The position numbers were made by a program, and so were the translations under genes. Below are positions 33,460-46,547 of a DNA stretch of 64,000 bases, one piece after another. The stretch is from Massospora cicadina. Its lineage: Eukaryota > Entomophthoromycota > Entomophthoromycetes > Entomophthorales > Entomophthoraceae. A model generated the notes under the pieces. The model did no database searches. It saw only the letters and a list, made by a program, of their open reading frames with translations, and was not told the DNA's origin. How positions within the stretch are numbered: the stretch's first letter is position 1; each line of letters starts with the position of its first letter. Location: NCBI GenBank assembly GCA_022478985.1, contig JAKSZP010014464.1:186001-250000 (forward strand), read 5' to 3'.

Positions 33460-35440
33460 ATCTTGCCTCCTTCCTCAGATGATGGGCTTAAGATATTATG
33501 ATACACCACCTTATGGTTATCAAACTTGAGCTCACATTTTGGGAGCTATAATCAAGGAGTTTGGATTTTTAACAGATCCCATTAAATTAGAAACAGGATT
33601 ATGGCAGCCCATCTGAAGTAATGCAATAACCCATATGGTTTGCCAACCATTATATCTAGCTGCTAAAACTCTAGTTGACTTTCAGAAATTTGCACTTAAG
33701 ATGCTGTAAAAGCTGTGTTGTCTGCAATTAGCTTAAACTACATATTTAGCTCCATCCAAAGAGATGATTTTAAAATAATCCAAATGGACCCCAGGAGTTA
33801 ATAGAACTTCTGAGGGAATCAGGAAAATTAAAATTAATTTTGTGGTTTATATGGACCACTTTGATGGCCAACGCTTAAAGCAAAATGTTTTTTTATAAAT
33901 TTTACATTATGTATAAAAATGATTTACCTACCTTTTATTTTTACGTCACCAAACCATTCAAGACATCAAAGTTGAAATTATAGCTTTGTTATTATGCAGT
34001 TTTGTAGAGTTACTTGACTTGTGGATTTGTTAGCAAGTTTTAAATGAAGTGAGAAGGGGTACCATGGCAAAATAGAAGTAGGAACTGTTGATCTAAAGGG
34101 CCAATATCAAAATCTCAACTATTCTTTACATCAAAGAAGCTATATACAAGTAACCAAGGGTTTTCATATATAGGGTGCTACTGCTCTCCTGGTCTCTCTC
34201 ATATCCATGCTTTAAATTATAACAAATATGCAAAGGAGAAAGTTTTGCGATGTTCATATCAAATCATAAAATTTCATACCGTTAGATCCTGATATAAGCG
34301 CCAGTTGGAAGAGACGTAAAAAGACAAGTCAATATGGAATAAAAGTTTTTTCATGGTGATCATCTTCTTGTGCCTCAAATTACTACTGCTTTCACCAGTA
34401 AATCTTATCCTGAACTTAGAAATGACAAGTCTCTTCAATTTAAACTTAAATTATTCTTACTTTTATTGTACTTGATAGCCAAATCTTATTCTTTCACTAA
34501 TGACACTTTTAACACATTATAAAGCCTCATTGTCTAAGTATATGTGTGCTTTTATAAGTTAAAATTATGGCTCTCTGTGATGAGGAGCCACTTGTTTATG
34601 TTTGAGTCAATTATCTAGTTGAAGCAAGGTCAATACTAATTTACCACACGTTACAGATTATGGGATCTCCAGTCTGGATAGCACTTAGCAATAGGAGCTT
34701 ATTCTCCCTCCCTCTTCAGACTCGAAATTAACAACTACATCATCTATTATTTTTTTTAATCCAAAGTTACGCCTTACTGTTAGATACTAAGTTCCTATTT
34801 TAATGTGGTATTTTAAAGTATCAAGAAACTTACATACAGTTGTTGGTACATTAGTTACCCATGAGCAGACCTTGGGATAAACTGAGCACAAAGGACCCAT
34901 GACTTTGATCTGCCTTCTGGAAGGTTTAGACATGGTTGTTCATTTCAATTTTAGGCACTAGTACCTCAGGTATAATTGCACCCATTGAGTTTTACACAGA
35001 AGAGGGGATTCCTATAAACCCTTTATATAAGATCAATATACTTAAAGCCTTAAATAATAGTAGATACTTATATCAAAATTAAGATACCCCTGGACAGCTT
35101 CTAGAGATATTAGGGTTGGCAACTCTACATACAAAGAGGCGTTGACTTGCCCCAGCTTATTAAATCATGTGTAATTTGGCTTGATTATTGTCTTACTAGG
35201 TAATCTGACTCCCCAAAGGCTTCACTATATGACATAAGACTTTAATGTACATGATTGAGTGTAGAAGATATGTAAAATGATCATTATCTACAATTTTGGT
35301 TATAAGTAAATATAGACTGAAGGATCCCCATTAATTGCCATCATGAAACTAAAGCAAGGAGAAGAGTCAACTTAAAAGCAAGGGAAAAAAGACAAGATGT
35401 TAAATGAATATGTTGGCCTGTTCTGGATGGGCCTACGATT
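33460..35440. other. Element C protease region expected, not recognisable
   Basis: About 2 kb of AT-rich DNA lies between the Gag-like and RT parts of element C. No D-T/S-G motif or zinc knuckle can be read, so protease and the end of Gag are either deleted or too decayed to see. Confidence 0.4.
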
Positions 35441-35449
35441 TAAATGAGA

Positions 35450-36730
35450 TAAAAGGAGGTTCCTACTGGATTGGAACTGGTGAAGCATCTTTGATCTGTG
35501 CAAGACCCTAAAAATAGAAGATCAAGGTGCAGTGAAACACAAGCAGCTGCTAAAGTCTGGCTTGTCAACCCCATCACAGAGATCCTGGGCCTATCTACTT
35601 CTGTTGGTTATAAAAAAGACGGGAGTCATTGGGTAATCATGGACTACCATAAAGTAATCTTTAATACCTGTAAAGATAGCCATCCATTACCCAGGATTGA
35701 TGAACCCTTAATATTATATATGGATCGTAATATCTCTTGGTTATGTATCTGTCCATAGGCTACTAGAAGATCAAACTAGCTTCTGAATAATGGGCCAAGT
35801 GTGCGCTTATTGCAAAGGAGTGGTTGTTTAAGTTAACTTGAATTCCCCAAGGAATCATTTAAATCTCTAGCCACTTTTCAAAGAGCCATAGATGGAGAGT
35901 TCAGTTATAAAACTATAATGTGTACTAGTTTACTTAGATGATGTTACTTTATTCTCACAAACCTTCATATTTTATCTTAAAAAAACTACATGAAGTGACC
36001 AATTAAGGAAGGCCTTCCATTAACTATCAATTTAAAGGTTCATTTAGTAAAGTTAAATGAGATTTTAAGCCATCAAGTGACTTTGGAAGGAATTAAACTA
36101 GTGAAGACAAGGTTAACATTATACAATAAGTTTCCCACGTAACTTGAGGGACATAAAAGTGCTTCTGGGAATGGTAAGTTATTACACCCAGTCATACCCC
36201 ACTTCACTGAGCTCACTGAACCTTTCAGTATATATGTTGCAAAAAAGTGTGCCTTTCAATGGAAAACCCTTAGAAGAAGTAAGTATTAAATTTCTCAAGA
36301 CGGCCCTGATAAATATCATGTTTTAGTCCACCCTCAGTTTGATAACACTTTTTTCTCTTTACAAATGACAGCAACGTTTCAGTAGGTCGCACTTGCTTAG
36401 CATTACAAGAATAAAGTGGACCATATGATTGCAGATTATATCAAGACTCCTATCAAGGGTGAAAGATACCTCGGTGTTTCCAAATGAAGATTCCTTGTTA
36501 TGATATTGGCTATTAAACATTTTAACTCTAAGTATAAATTCCATTTTTCCATTATCATTGATCATGCCAACTAAGGTGGCTACAGCAAATGAATGACCCA
36601 AATGGGATGTTGGAGAGGTTTTATTGGCTTCAGGACAATTTTTAAGTTATTCACTGACCAGAAGCCAACCACTAGAAAGCTGACAGGTTTCCTTGAATAC
36701 ACATTTTAGCCTTAGTAATAGTGAGAGAAG
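35450..36730 (+). pseudogene. Element C reverse transcriptase and RNase H
   Basis: The frame from 35,498 reads SVGYKKDGSHWVIMDYHKV and DSHPLPRIDEPL, matching the KKDGSxRxVIDYR and YPLPRID blocks. The catalytic motif VYLDDVTLFSQT lies at 35,923-35,958 with both Asp kept. The RNase H part (36,360-36,720) shows a decayed AIKHFNSKYKF..IIIDHAN and LFTDQKPTT. Many shifts and stops interrupt. Confidence 0.7.
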
Positions 36731-36859
36731 ACTGATTATATGTTCTTTTGGGGCGATCTGAGCTGTTTTCATGAGAATCTCCCAAGATCCAAAATGAGCT
36801 CAAACGTCAGTCCCTTTACATACAAATACAAAAATGGTGACTACAAAAAGGTAAAGAAC

Positions 36860-37625
36860 TCAGCTCCCATACCTCCAATCTTCTGCACAAGAAGTGGTTT
36901 AGAAGGACATACCCAGATAGGACACAGGGCATCTGTAAAAATACATCACTGGTGAGCAACACAATACTACTGGGAGAAAATGATCAAAGATATTTATGAG
37001 AAGGCTGAAGGCTGTTTTACCTGCAAAAACAATAATGGGCATATCTAAGGTTCAAAAATCAAGTTGTTGTGCCATCATTGGCGTTTGAAGTCATGAGCTT
37101 CAAAGCGGTGAATCTCCTACTTAAAGTGACTTATGCACATCAGTATATCATGTCCTATTGGCCTTTATTAAAAAATGGGTTAAGGATATTGCTCTCCTAA
37201 TGGCTTTAGCTTAGAATTGCAGATATATTTTTGAGTTGATACATATTAAGCAACATGAAGCCCTCAAATTCTTTAACCTGACAATACTTTAATCTTACTT
37301 TTCAGAATATGTTTAGTTAACCACCTTTAAACAATACTGGACAATACTAAGCCTCTTTAAAATTCATCTACATTTGGGACGGAGAAGAGGGCCAATGTTA
37401 CTCTCAACTTGATTTTGAAGAAAACGGCCAAACCCCATGAAGTAAAATCTCTATTTGCCTTCCACATTGCTGGCTGACCATGTCATTAAAGTTGATATAT
37501 AAAGATGTGCATTTTAAAACCTGTATGGGTGTTAACCCAGTCAACTCTAGTATCCAACCCTTATTGGATTCTGCTACCCCAGAAATGGAGTAGTTAACCA
37601 TTAAGGCTATGGCAAATGTGATATC
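36860..37625 (+). pseudogene. Element C integrase
   Basis: The plus strand reads GHRASVKIHHW..TQYYWEKMIKDI and GCFTCKNN (about 36,920-37,035): the HHCC zinc-binding module of retroviral-type integrases. The catalytic core after this is barely recognisable because of frameshifts, and the C-terminal part cannot be followed. Confidence 0.6.
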
Positions 37626-37769
37626 TTAACTACAGTCTTTAGTAGAGTGTCAATTGTTTGCACAGATTATTAAAAAACATCTCAAAATATTTTACAAAGG
37701 CCCAATTTATATGAACAAAAAAATGAACTGGTATTGTATTTTCACCATGACTTGGTGGTCAGAAATATA

Positions 37770-39160
37770 AATTAACTATTATCTGCTCTGGACACTATAA
37801 CATCATAGAATAACAAAGCTATAAGCACTCTATTTATAGCATTAAATCTAATTTTGGTTTTAATAGGATCCATGCTTTCATGAAACCAATTTATAAAGTT
37901 AAGACCAGCCTTCCAGTCTGGGTGAGTGGACACCCAGAATAAAAGCTGGAGTACCACTGGTATAAACATCCATACAACTTAATATAGCTGGGAGGGAGAC
38001 AAAAGAGGGTTGAAATTAACAATCACAAACACTAGCATGCCCGCTAGTCACCAGAAGGTAATATAGTAGCCGCAGAGTCCGCCTGTAGTAATTTTTTAGG
38101 CATCTAAGGGCCCTGAATCTTTTTGGACAACTCAGGATGTAAAACGTGCAGAGTGATTGCGGAAGCTCACCCACCAGAAAGGAAGTGCATCTAAGAGCAG
38201 GCCACATCCTGACGCCATAAAACTTCCAAAATGGGGGTTAAACCCTGGTGACCACCAAAACGATATCCTTACTCAAGTAGGGAGGGCAACAACGTAGCAA
38301 TTATGGCCACTAAAGCCAAGTCCTTATTATAACTATGAAACATGGCACCTACCAAGAACGTGGTGAACAGTGAGCTAATGTAATAAAAGAATTTAAACAT
38401 TTTGTGCGGAGATTTTTTAGTGAAACAAAAAGGAAATTGACTGTTAACAGTACCTGTGGGGGACTGTTATCTTAAATGTTAATGGTTTTTAAGAATAATG
38501 AAAATTTTCATTAACTAATAGCAAGAAATCACATTTGATTCTAAAGGATTGATATTCCAAAATCCTTATGACACCAGACTGGCCTCATCCTGGACATCTG
38601 ACTTAGGCTCATATTTGCCACTTAATTTTACCTCCTGGAGCGATTCCACTTGGTGGATTGGTGATGCTTTGTACGGCGGGTGACTGAGTGCTTATAGCCA
38701 GGCCAATAATGGGAGGTACCATTTTGTATTGTAGTGATTTATTGCACCAACTCTGTTGGGGTGGGATTTCATTTTCAGTGAAAAAATGCATTATGTTTCT
38801 CAAACTTGAGCGTACAGTGGATGATTCAATTACGCTTGGAATTAAAATATCAATTTAAAACCCCCAGTGGGGCTTAAGAATATTGAGAGAGAGAAATAAC
38901 TGCAACCTATCCACTGTTGTTGTCTTTTTACTGCCGCAAATCCTTAGACACATACTCATATTCTCTGCACTAACTCTTGGGTGGTGGGATATGGAGGTAA
39001 GAGGGCAATCTTGAGGAGATAGGCCGTCACCCACTTCCCAATCACCACATTGGCTAAATCTCCCTGGAAAACGAGATGGAAAGCTTATTCCTTCATCCCT
39101 TTTTTATTTGGAATGGAAATTTCCCATAGTTGAGGCGCAGGGGGTGCTCCATAAGGCTTA
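37770..39160 (-). other. Minus-strand hydrophobic ORF fragments in element C
   Basis: Frames at 37,969-37,772 (MFIPVVLQLLFWVSTHPDWK), 38,207-38,016 and 38,803-38,609 are open but short. The first is similar to the frame at 32,403-32,107. They contain possible membrane segments. Whether they form part of one antisense gene or of an inserted element is unclear. Confidence 0.3.
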
Positions 39161-39164
39161 CAGA

Positions 39165-39245
39165 CATCAACAAAAGAAAATAAAACAAATATAAAATAAA
39201 CCAAAACTATTAAACAAGAAAAAACACTAAAAGTAAAAAATTAAT
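39165..39245 (+). other. A-rich tract in element C
   Basis: A strongly A-rich stretch with few pyrimidines lies immediately 3' of the minus-strand frame below, as in elements B and F. Confidence 0.45.
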
Positions 39246-39249
39246 ACCA

Positions 39250-41161
39250 ACCATGCTGGAAACGGAAGAAATTAGCTGATAATAGCTGAGGGGGAGGGGA
39301 TATCAGAGGGCACGTTGTCAGCTTCATCTTGATGAAGCAAGGTATGAGCCTAGGAATAAAGCAAAGGGGATGGGGCATCAACAGGAAGGGGTACAATATC
39401 ACCCAGGGGAGAACCTGAGAAGAGATTGTGCATCACAACAAAGGAGCTGATATAGTTTGCCAGATTGTGCTTATCTTGGATACAGGCGTTTAGGAGCTTG
39501 ACAAAAGTAATATACTTGTACAAGAATTTTTTGCCTCAGTGTTACAGGCCACTCCACAACATTCAGGATTAATTGTGGTCATTTTAGTGGAATTAAGAAA
39601 GTTACTTGCAGCAATAAGGGTTGCTGGGACAGCAGGAGGAGCGAGGCCCTCTTCAAAAATCGCAACAGACTTAGCTGCACCTTGTGGAAAGGATGAAAGT
39701 CTGACAAGCAGATACATCAACACAAAGCTGATGATCAGAGCAGAAGAGTGTGGCGTTCATTTGGGGGGAATAAAAGTGAGTAGGATTGAGCATCATAATT
39801 TGTGTTTAAATACTGATTTGAATTAAGGTTTAACAGTTCCATGAAATACCTCAATTGTGTATTCTCATCCAATAAGGCTCAAGGACTTTGATTGAATATG
39901 ATTAAGCTTTTAGCTTAAGGGCAAGGTTGAAAGACAAATGGGAAGGAACTAGGAAGCAAATGGGGTTTAAGCCTCCGCCTGATTAGCTGGAGCTTGAACT
40001 GATGGCGGAGGCTGGTTGAGAGATGGTGGATAAAGTGGTATTTGGTGCTTTCCTGATCACCGATTAGATGGTGGGGTACTGGCAGCAAGGTCCAAAGGTA
40101 TATTCCATCAGATTGAGTTTGGTATCAGATTTGACATAAGAAGAATTTGCAGCAGAATGTTGACAAGATATTGAAAGTCTAAAATTTAAACAAACAGGAC
40201 AAATTTGATATCCATTGTCAACAAACGCCCAGAAGAAATGGTCAGTTGGTATGTAACGTGGGACCGCGGGGATATGTTTGGTGATATCTGAGTGGAAAGG
40301 GGCAATAGTAGCAGTAGTATGGAAAACCAAAGTACTTGGAACAAATAGGGATAGTGAAGAGCAGGATGGGGTTCAATCCATAGGCTGAAAGCCCTGCCAT
40401 TGTTCCTTATATGACACTTGGAGTGGGAGGTGCAAAGGGAGGGGATGGAGAAAAACACCACAATTGCGGTGTCAGTGGGTAGGCGAGTACAAGTTTTGTG
40501 GATGGATATCTTTCTAAAAAGAATTTTGGTTTCTGCCACTGTGGCAGCATCCTTTTTAGAGGGAAAACTAATGTAAAAGTAGCCTTTAAAAAGTTTGAAG
40601 TCAATGAAGCTAACCAATGCAAAAGCGGTGGTGTCAAGATCAATTATTGCCTTGTAAACATATGGTGTTGGAATCCTGGCACTTTGGTGCTCTCAGGTGC
40701 TTTTAGTGTCAGGAGAGTGTTTATAACTCTCCAGTTCCCACCGTGGTGGTGAACGGAGCACTGGACCATCGCAAAGGAACTAGTCATCAGGGTTAAAATA
40801 AAAATAGCCCAGCAGAGGGAGATGGAGCTAAAGTGACATATGGAGAGGTTGGTTAGCATGGTATAAGTAATTAGGGATCGAGAAATCAGCAAAGCTTGGC
40901 TGTGCCTCAAAGGGCAGTTCATAACCAAGCTTTTTAAAGGGCTAGAGTGCACGGGTGACCAGGTTTGGGTGGAACCTGTGAGGCCCAGAGGTATACCTGA
41001 GGCTGTAATAATTTTAAAAGAAATAAATTAGCCAATGTGACATAAAACCTCCTTGAAGAGGTCTGCACAGGTTTGATTAAGTCACCATATGGAAAAACAT
41101 AAAACTGACTAGGGGTTTGTTGAAAGAAAGGTGACCAACGAGAAGAGTTGGTCTCAAGCAA
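39250..41161 (-). pseudogene. Element C antisense ORF region (aORF-like)
   Basis: Minus-strand open frames are linked by stops and shifts: 41,161-40,934, 40,952-40,644, 40,617-40,186 (143 codons), 40,330-40,064 and 39,723-39,490. Near 39,485-39,450 the reading CIQDKHNLANYI resembles CLQDAIHSLYDYL of element B's aORF, and the following GDIVPLPVDAPSPLLYS resembles GDIIWQPPSSIPSLLP. The 143-codon frame contains KGYFYISFPSKKDAATVAET and a basic run, reminiscent of an RRM-type fold, and the next frame has CPVC followed by C and H residues, a possible zinc finger. Function unknown; it would be the third copy of an element-encoded antisense protein. Confidence 0.4.
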
Positions 41162-41299
41162 ACATAATTAAGCTAACTTGGGGAAATAATCAATTGGAGA
41201 AAGTGGTACTAATCCTTGGTGCACCAATAAGAACATGCTTCCATCTGACAGGGCTTACTTTGAAATTGATCTTACTTGAGAGATTAATTGAAGTTGATC

Positions 41300-42700
41300 C
41301 CAACCTGAGTTAGTAATTTAATAAACTGAACAGTTTTTAACCCCCATTTAATAATTAACCATATTGAGCTATTGTCATTTAATAAAAAACTTGTCCATTA
41401 AAACACAAGAGCCAAAACAAGGGGCTGGGCATTATGCACCTCACTTGTACCAACCTGGGAATATCTAGCCTGTACCTAGCGTAGATCCAAGGCGTGCTTT
41501 AGGTCAGTAAGGTCCTACAACTTGACCCTTTGGACCTACTGCCTCCCAGCCTTGTCCTTGCTGTTTTCCCTCAATTAGGTCATGTAATCATAACATTTAG
41601 TACAGGATTTTAACAATATCTCGGATACTAGAGAATTACACTCTTAGCCGCTATTAAAAATTGCCAGGGGAAAATAACCACAAATTAAGCTTAGTATTTT
41701 ATAATAGTTTTATTGATAACAAAATTGGGGTAAAAGCAATCCCTTACTATAATTTCAACTTCTAGTATCTAAGGTACTTTGGGGCTAAAATGTGAAGGGC
41801 GGTGGAATTAAGAATAGGTGAAAGTTTTCTCAGTTTAGATAAATGATAATTAAGCCAATCAAGACTCTTGAGAATTTTTCTGCCATGACATGGCTCCATT
41901 GTGGACGTTAAATCATTAACTGAGATGATTAACCATGAGGTAAAATTTTAAATCTAATCTCGCCAATCAGCCATCTGGAAAATATTTTCAGTTAGGCAGA
42001 TTAATGGGTTTCTTGGTGACCGATTGACTAAAAATATTTGCACCTCCCAGAACCCCTTCATATCTATAAAAAGGGGTGGCTTTCTCTTAGGCGATAGCAC
42101 TGAATTGACAGAAGTGCTTGGGCGGACTTCTCAGATATTTGGACTATTTCGTTGGAGGGTTGGAGAAGTTGGAGAATTAAAATCTATGTTATTTAGCCGG
42201 AAATTAGGAGTAGTACTACTCCAACATGAAGGATCCTCCAAAAATCAAACTGAGGATTTTTCATAGCAGCTTAATTATTCACCACCAAACATTCAAATCG
42301 AATTTAGTCAAATGGCTAACTGTCTGATATAACCCCCTTCAAGAATGTTGGGGGGGAGAATAGGGAGAAAGAAGCGTCCATGACTCTGTTAATGGTAGCT
42401 TTAGAAGAAAGGGACTTTATAGAGTATTAATCACCACTCTTATAGTGGTAACAAAATATCCTTCTCAAGTAGAGCCAAGCTTCTCACTTCTGGATAGAAT
42501 GAGGTTATGGTAGTATAGTACAAAATCAGAAATTTGAAAGTTGGGCAAAGGTGGTCTGAGATCATTAAATGCCTGGCCCTCTTTAGTAACTGTTTTAACT
42601 AGGTTAACCATAGCTTCAGATTGTCACTAAATGATGTGTTGAGAAAACTTCGTCGCGCCTTGTCAGGATCATCCATCTTACCAGAGAAGTCATTTTTGGT
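41300..42700. other. Region between elements C and D, LTR candidates only
   Basis: No pol motif is readable. A purine-rich run TTGGGGGGGAGAATAGGGAG at about 42,349 resembles a polypurine tract, and ATCTATAAAAAGGGG at about 42,060 a TATA box, so LTR-derived sequence is likely. No second copy was found to define edges. Confidence 0.3.
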
Positions 42701-42728
42701 TAAAAGAGCGGGCATACCAAGTTTGTGA

Positions 42729-43260
42729 CTATATAAAACTTGGAAGGGAGATATTTTGAGTACTGTTGATAACTAACGTGATAGTCCATAAGAGCACTAG
42801 GCAGAAACTTATCTCAGTGTAGAGGGTCAGAAGTATAATTTTTTGCAGTTTTGATAGCAAGGCTTCACCTGCTATTTTAACTTTGCCATTTGTGGAAGGA
42901 TTATAGGGGGCAAAAAACTGTTTTTCCCCATGGAGGAAGCTAGAATCTTGACCAATATAGAGGTGAAACTTTTCCCATTGTTGCAGAGGTTGACTTGGGA
43001 ACATTTAAAGGCGAGTGAACTATTCTAATAAAGTAAAGTTGTGGTAGCTTTTGCAGTTTGGGCAGGAAGAAATACAGCTTTGAACCATTTTGTAAAATGC
43101 TAAACCTACTAAGATATATCTATTTCCATAGTGTCTTGGGTAGTGGGCCAACCACATCTAGGCTTATTGTGTGGAAGGTCTTTTGAGGCTTAGTAGGTTG
43201 CTATTGATACTTGGTCTTAAAGATAGGCTGCTTTTTTCAGGGTTTAAAGGCATCCAGGAC
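42729..43260 (-). pseudogene. Element D integrase
   Basis: Minus-strand reading HFTKWFKAVFLPAQTAKATTTLL (about 43,090-43,030; cut here across the match to FTKWxExxPxxxxxA) and FFAPYNPSTNGKVK (about 42,915-42,875) match the region before the second Asp and the YHPxTNGxVE block of integrase; the catalytic Glu of the latter now reads Lys. Frame shifts separate the parts. Confidence 0.6.
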
Positions 43261-43636
43261 TTCAATGATGGATCCCATGATTTCATACCAATACTACGTC
43301 ACTTAATCTACTCTTAAGTTTTTCATAAACCGCCATGCCCTAGGACAGTATGAGCCTTTAGGATCACAAGCACTCGCTCTGACGGTCTAAGATAAGGCAA
43401 CCAATGGACCCCTACCTTTTTTTATAACTTTCTGCTCTCCAACTTGGTGTTGTGAGGATGTCAATCTAACAGCTTCAGGATGGGTTCATCCTCTTCTTCC
43501 CAAGCATCAGGGTCATTAGAAAGTCATCCGTTCTCTCAGCTTCACTATTATCTAAGTGTAGGACAGGCAACCAAGTCAACCCATCGAAATTCATGTGGCG
43601 TTTTCCAGCTCAGTGCTCAATGGTCATATCATAGTG

Positions 43637-44600
43637 CTAGAGCTTCAAAGCCCGACAAACCAACCATCCAAGAGGATCCTTTATATTTAGTAACCACTTT
43701 AAAGAGGCATAGTCAGTAACCACTTTAAATGTTGTCCCATATAAAAAAGGGCGGTAGTATCTGATAGAAAGCAATACTGAAAGACACACCTTTTCTGTGA
43801 TGCTGTAGTTGCGTTCAGCCTTTGAAAGCATTATGGTGAAGTAGGAAAAATGATGATCAATACACCTGTTCATCCAGTTAAGCCAAGATGGCTCCAATGC
43901 TTAGTCTGAAGCGTTGGTAAACATAATGAAGGGTTTACCATAGTCTGAGTGGCGATGGGAAGTCCTCCGCTGTAGTAACTTTTTTAGCATCTCAAACGCG
44001 GCCTATTTTTCAGCACCCCAATAGAAAGAAATGTTTTTGGCAAAGAGGCGCATGAGGGGCTCACTGAGCTGGGTGAACCTGGAGATAGATTGAGGGTAAT
44101 AACCCATTATGACCAGAAACACCTGGATATCATGAGGGATTTGTAGCGCAGGAATTAAGGATATAGTTTCAACCTTATCTTGTAGGGGTTGAAGCTCTTC
44201 TTGTGAGATGGCGTGGTCAAGAAAATCCAATTTCTTAAACAAAAGTACATTTTGAGGGCTTCAGCTTATTGGTAACGCACACAGGCATTAATAACTACTT
44301 TTAACATATGAGATGTTCATTAGAAGTTTTGAAAAGACTGTGATATCATCAAGATAGACGATCACAAAACTCAGATTAAGTCCTGAATGATGTGATCAAT
44401 TGCCCACTGAAAGGTTGTGGGTGCATTGTACAACCTATGAGGTAGCCGAGTGGATTGAAACAGGCCTTCACTGAAAATAAGGCGCATTTCTCCTGGCCTT
44501 GAAGAATAAGGTATTTTTCCAGTATCCGCTAGAAAATTCCATAGTGGAAAAGAACTTTGACTTGGAAAATTGGGCCAGAGCATCATTGATATGAGAGTTA
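43637..44600 (-). pseudogene. Element D RT (3' part) and RNase H
   Basis: RT: VYLDDITVFSKL (about 44,375-44,340) is intact at the catalytic site; before it HSATS..VQCTHNLSVGN is a shifted NAPxTFQ block. The frame 44,242-44,003 covers the connection (LVIMGYYPQSISRFTQLSEP). RNase H (43,897-43,637) reads LSKAERNYSITEKVCLSVLL and VVTDYASLKWLLNIKDP, typical of gypsy elements. The gene is broken by frameshifts. Confidence 0.75.
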
Positions 44601-44629
44601 GGGTAACTGTCCTTTTTCATAATGTTGTT

Positions 44630-45540
44630 CAATTTGAAGTATTCATAACTACCCGATGACCTCCATTTTTCTTTTTTATAAACAGAAGGGTTGTCAGGAT
44701 TCTCCCTTTATTATAGGAAGCCCCAGCTAGAAGCTGCAACCTGGCTACAGCGCGGATGCCAGATTGGACTCACCATTAACTTGGGTTAGGTCCAATCTGA
44801 AGTGTTAGAGATTAACCCTAATATTAACTTATTAATTAATTCAACATCAGCAAGTAATGCCGAGGATGGTCCCACTCCCCAAGTATTTAATAAGTATATA
44901 TAGGACATGCACTGTCAGCAAATGATGCTGAGCATTCACCTATCCTGATCTATCCTATCTTTAATTTATTACCCTTGATCTAAGATACTTCCCTAGTACA
45001 ATAAATAGTACTAGTTTATATTTCAAATAAAGTAACTTTTCTTGCAGTAAATTTACTTTTTGAAGTTCAATTAGCATATTCATATTTTGATTTCAGTGTG
45101 AAATTCAACAATCTTTATTTTCAGCATGCAGGAACCTCTGAATCATCGCCAATTCGTTAAGTTCAAACAATAGGGAATTTATTTGGACCTCTGAATCTCT
45201 AATAAAGGTTAGTCCTATACTATTTATATATTTGTTTTCAGTGTAATATCCACATCTGTCCAACTACTTACTTTTGCCTCATGAAGCTATATCCAAGGAT
45301 TACTAGTTTCTATCTTATAACTAATTTAGTAAATTCATCTTATATGTTGACCTACAAAGCGATCTCTATAGGCCTTCCTTCTGAAAAAGGGTCAAATCTC
45401 AACAAGGGTAGACCAAGGGCTTTAGGAAGCACCAGCAATCCAGAATCAAGTAGCTGCTTAAGCTCCTTCATCATATGAAACTCCTCAATTTTTAGCTCAC
45501 AATAGGGTTTGGATCAGATGGGATGTGCATCACCAACACT
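44630..45540 (-). pseudogene. Element D RT 5' part, interrupted
   Basis: Minus strand 45,520-45,281 reads HPIRSKPYCELKIEEFHMMK then LKQLLDSGLLVLP, the N-terminal RT block. After the LTR-like insertion, LLFIKKKNGGHRVVM and KDSYPNSHINDALAQF (about 44,710-44,600) continue with the KKxGxxR and YPLPxIDDAL blocks. The two parts appear to overlap in content, so a local duplication or a second element is possible. Confidence 0.55.
44803..45110. repeat. Candidate short solo LTR inserted in element D RT
   Basis: The segment starts TGTTAGAGATTAACCC and ends GAAATTCAACA, with a TATATA-containing stretch (about 44,897-44,905) followed by AGGACATGCACTG, as in compact LTR promoters. The flanking five bases TGAAG and ATCTT do not match, so the edges or the nature of the insertion are uncertain. 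Short repeats CCTCTGAATC follow at 45,133 and 45,186. Confidence 0.35.
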
Positions 45541-46199
45541 AATGGTGTGGCTCCAATCCTTATTTGCACATAATAGGTATCAGATTTGGAGATGTCACTA
45601 TAGTCTTACAACAAAAAGTGGACTTTTGTGAGCTTAGCTGGGGTTAGTTTATTAGAAATATGAACGCTAGGCAAAGTACATAACAATTACTCATCAGGTA
45701 ACCCCATATCCACATAGACCCATTACAGTGAACTCATTTTTTGTCCTCAATCAAGATCACAAGCCCTTTTAAATCTCCTGATGTTTATTGAAGATAATGT
45801 CCTTGATGGTAAATTTCCCAGTAGGATGTTGATAGGTCATTAGTATGCGGGGTCTAGTATGCTTGGTAATATGCAATGCTCTAATGGACTTACTTCATCA
45901 ATGGTTGTTAAGTGCATTTAGAAGTTGTGGGGAAACAAGAATATCTTGGTGTCAATCACTCTTTTTTCACCAGCCTTAACTATCCCTTCTCTGATGCATA
46001 GAATGGAATATCCTCTAGGGCGTCCACAGATTTGGACACCTTCTTTGTATTTAGGCCCATGGTTGTATAATGTAAAGATGATGTGGAGGAGGGGTACTCA
46101 ACGGAGCAAGAGTACTCTTTTTTTATTAAAATTTTATATTAGATAAAACCAGGGGAACCTCATAGTCAAGCAGGGAGAGATAGCCTTGTTCCAGGTTGA

Positions 46200-46500
46200 T
46201 AATCTAGTCATACTTGAGCATATTTTGGTATAATAAGCATATGATACATATTATTAGCCAAGGCCACATATGGGGCCAACAGGATACGCTTCCAAAATCT
46301 TATGGATAAAGTAAAGTATGTCCCAATATCTCAAGGACTATTTGACCTGCTGTTCCAAACTTTTTGGCGTATTCCAGGTCAGGGTCAGAGTAATATTCTT
46401 ATTAAGTCTGAAGGAAATGACGTTCGCTGGGGATCCAGTGTTGAGGATAGCCAAAACCCATACTTTGTTCATGAAGACCTCCTCCTTGGTTTAGTCCTGA
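46200..46500 (-). pseudogene. Element D protease
   Basis: Minus-strand reading VWVLAILNTGSPANVISFRL around 46,450-46,400 matches the protease active-site block of elements E-G. The catalytic Asp is Asn: codon AAC preceded by CTC, so the ancestor CTCGAC lost its CpG. Downstream blocks are unclear. Confidence 0.65.
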
Positions 46501-46547
46501 CAAATTTAGGGGATAGAGATAGAACCTCTTTAGGATGAAAAGTGGAA

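Noticed and set aside
42024..42266. An 80-codon plus-strand frame preceded by a TATA-like sequence as a gene
   Set aside because: No similarity or motif, no second support, and it lies in probable LTR-derived DNA.
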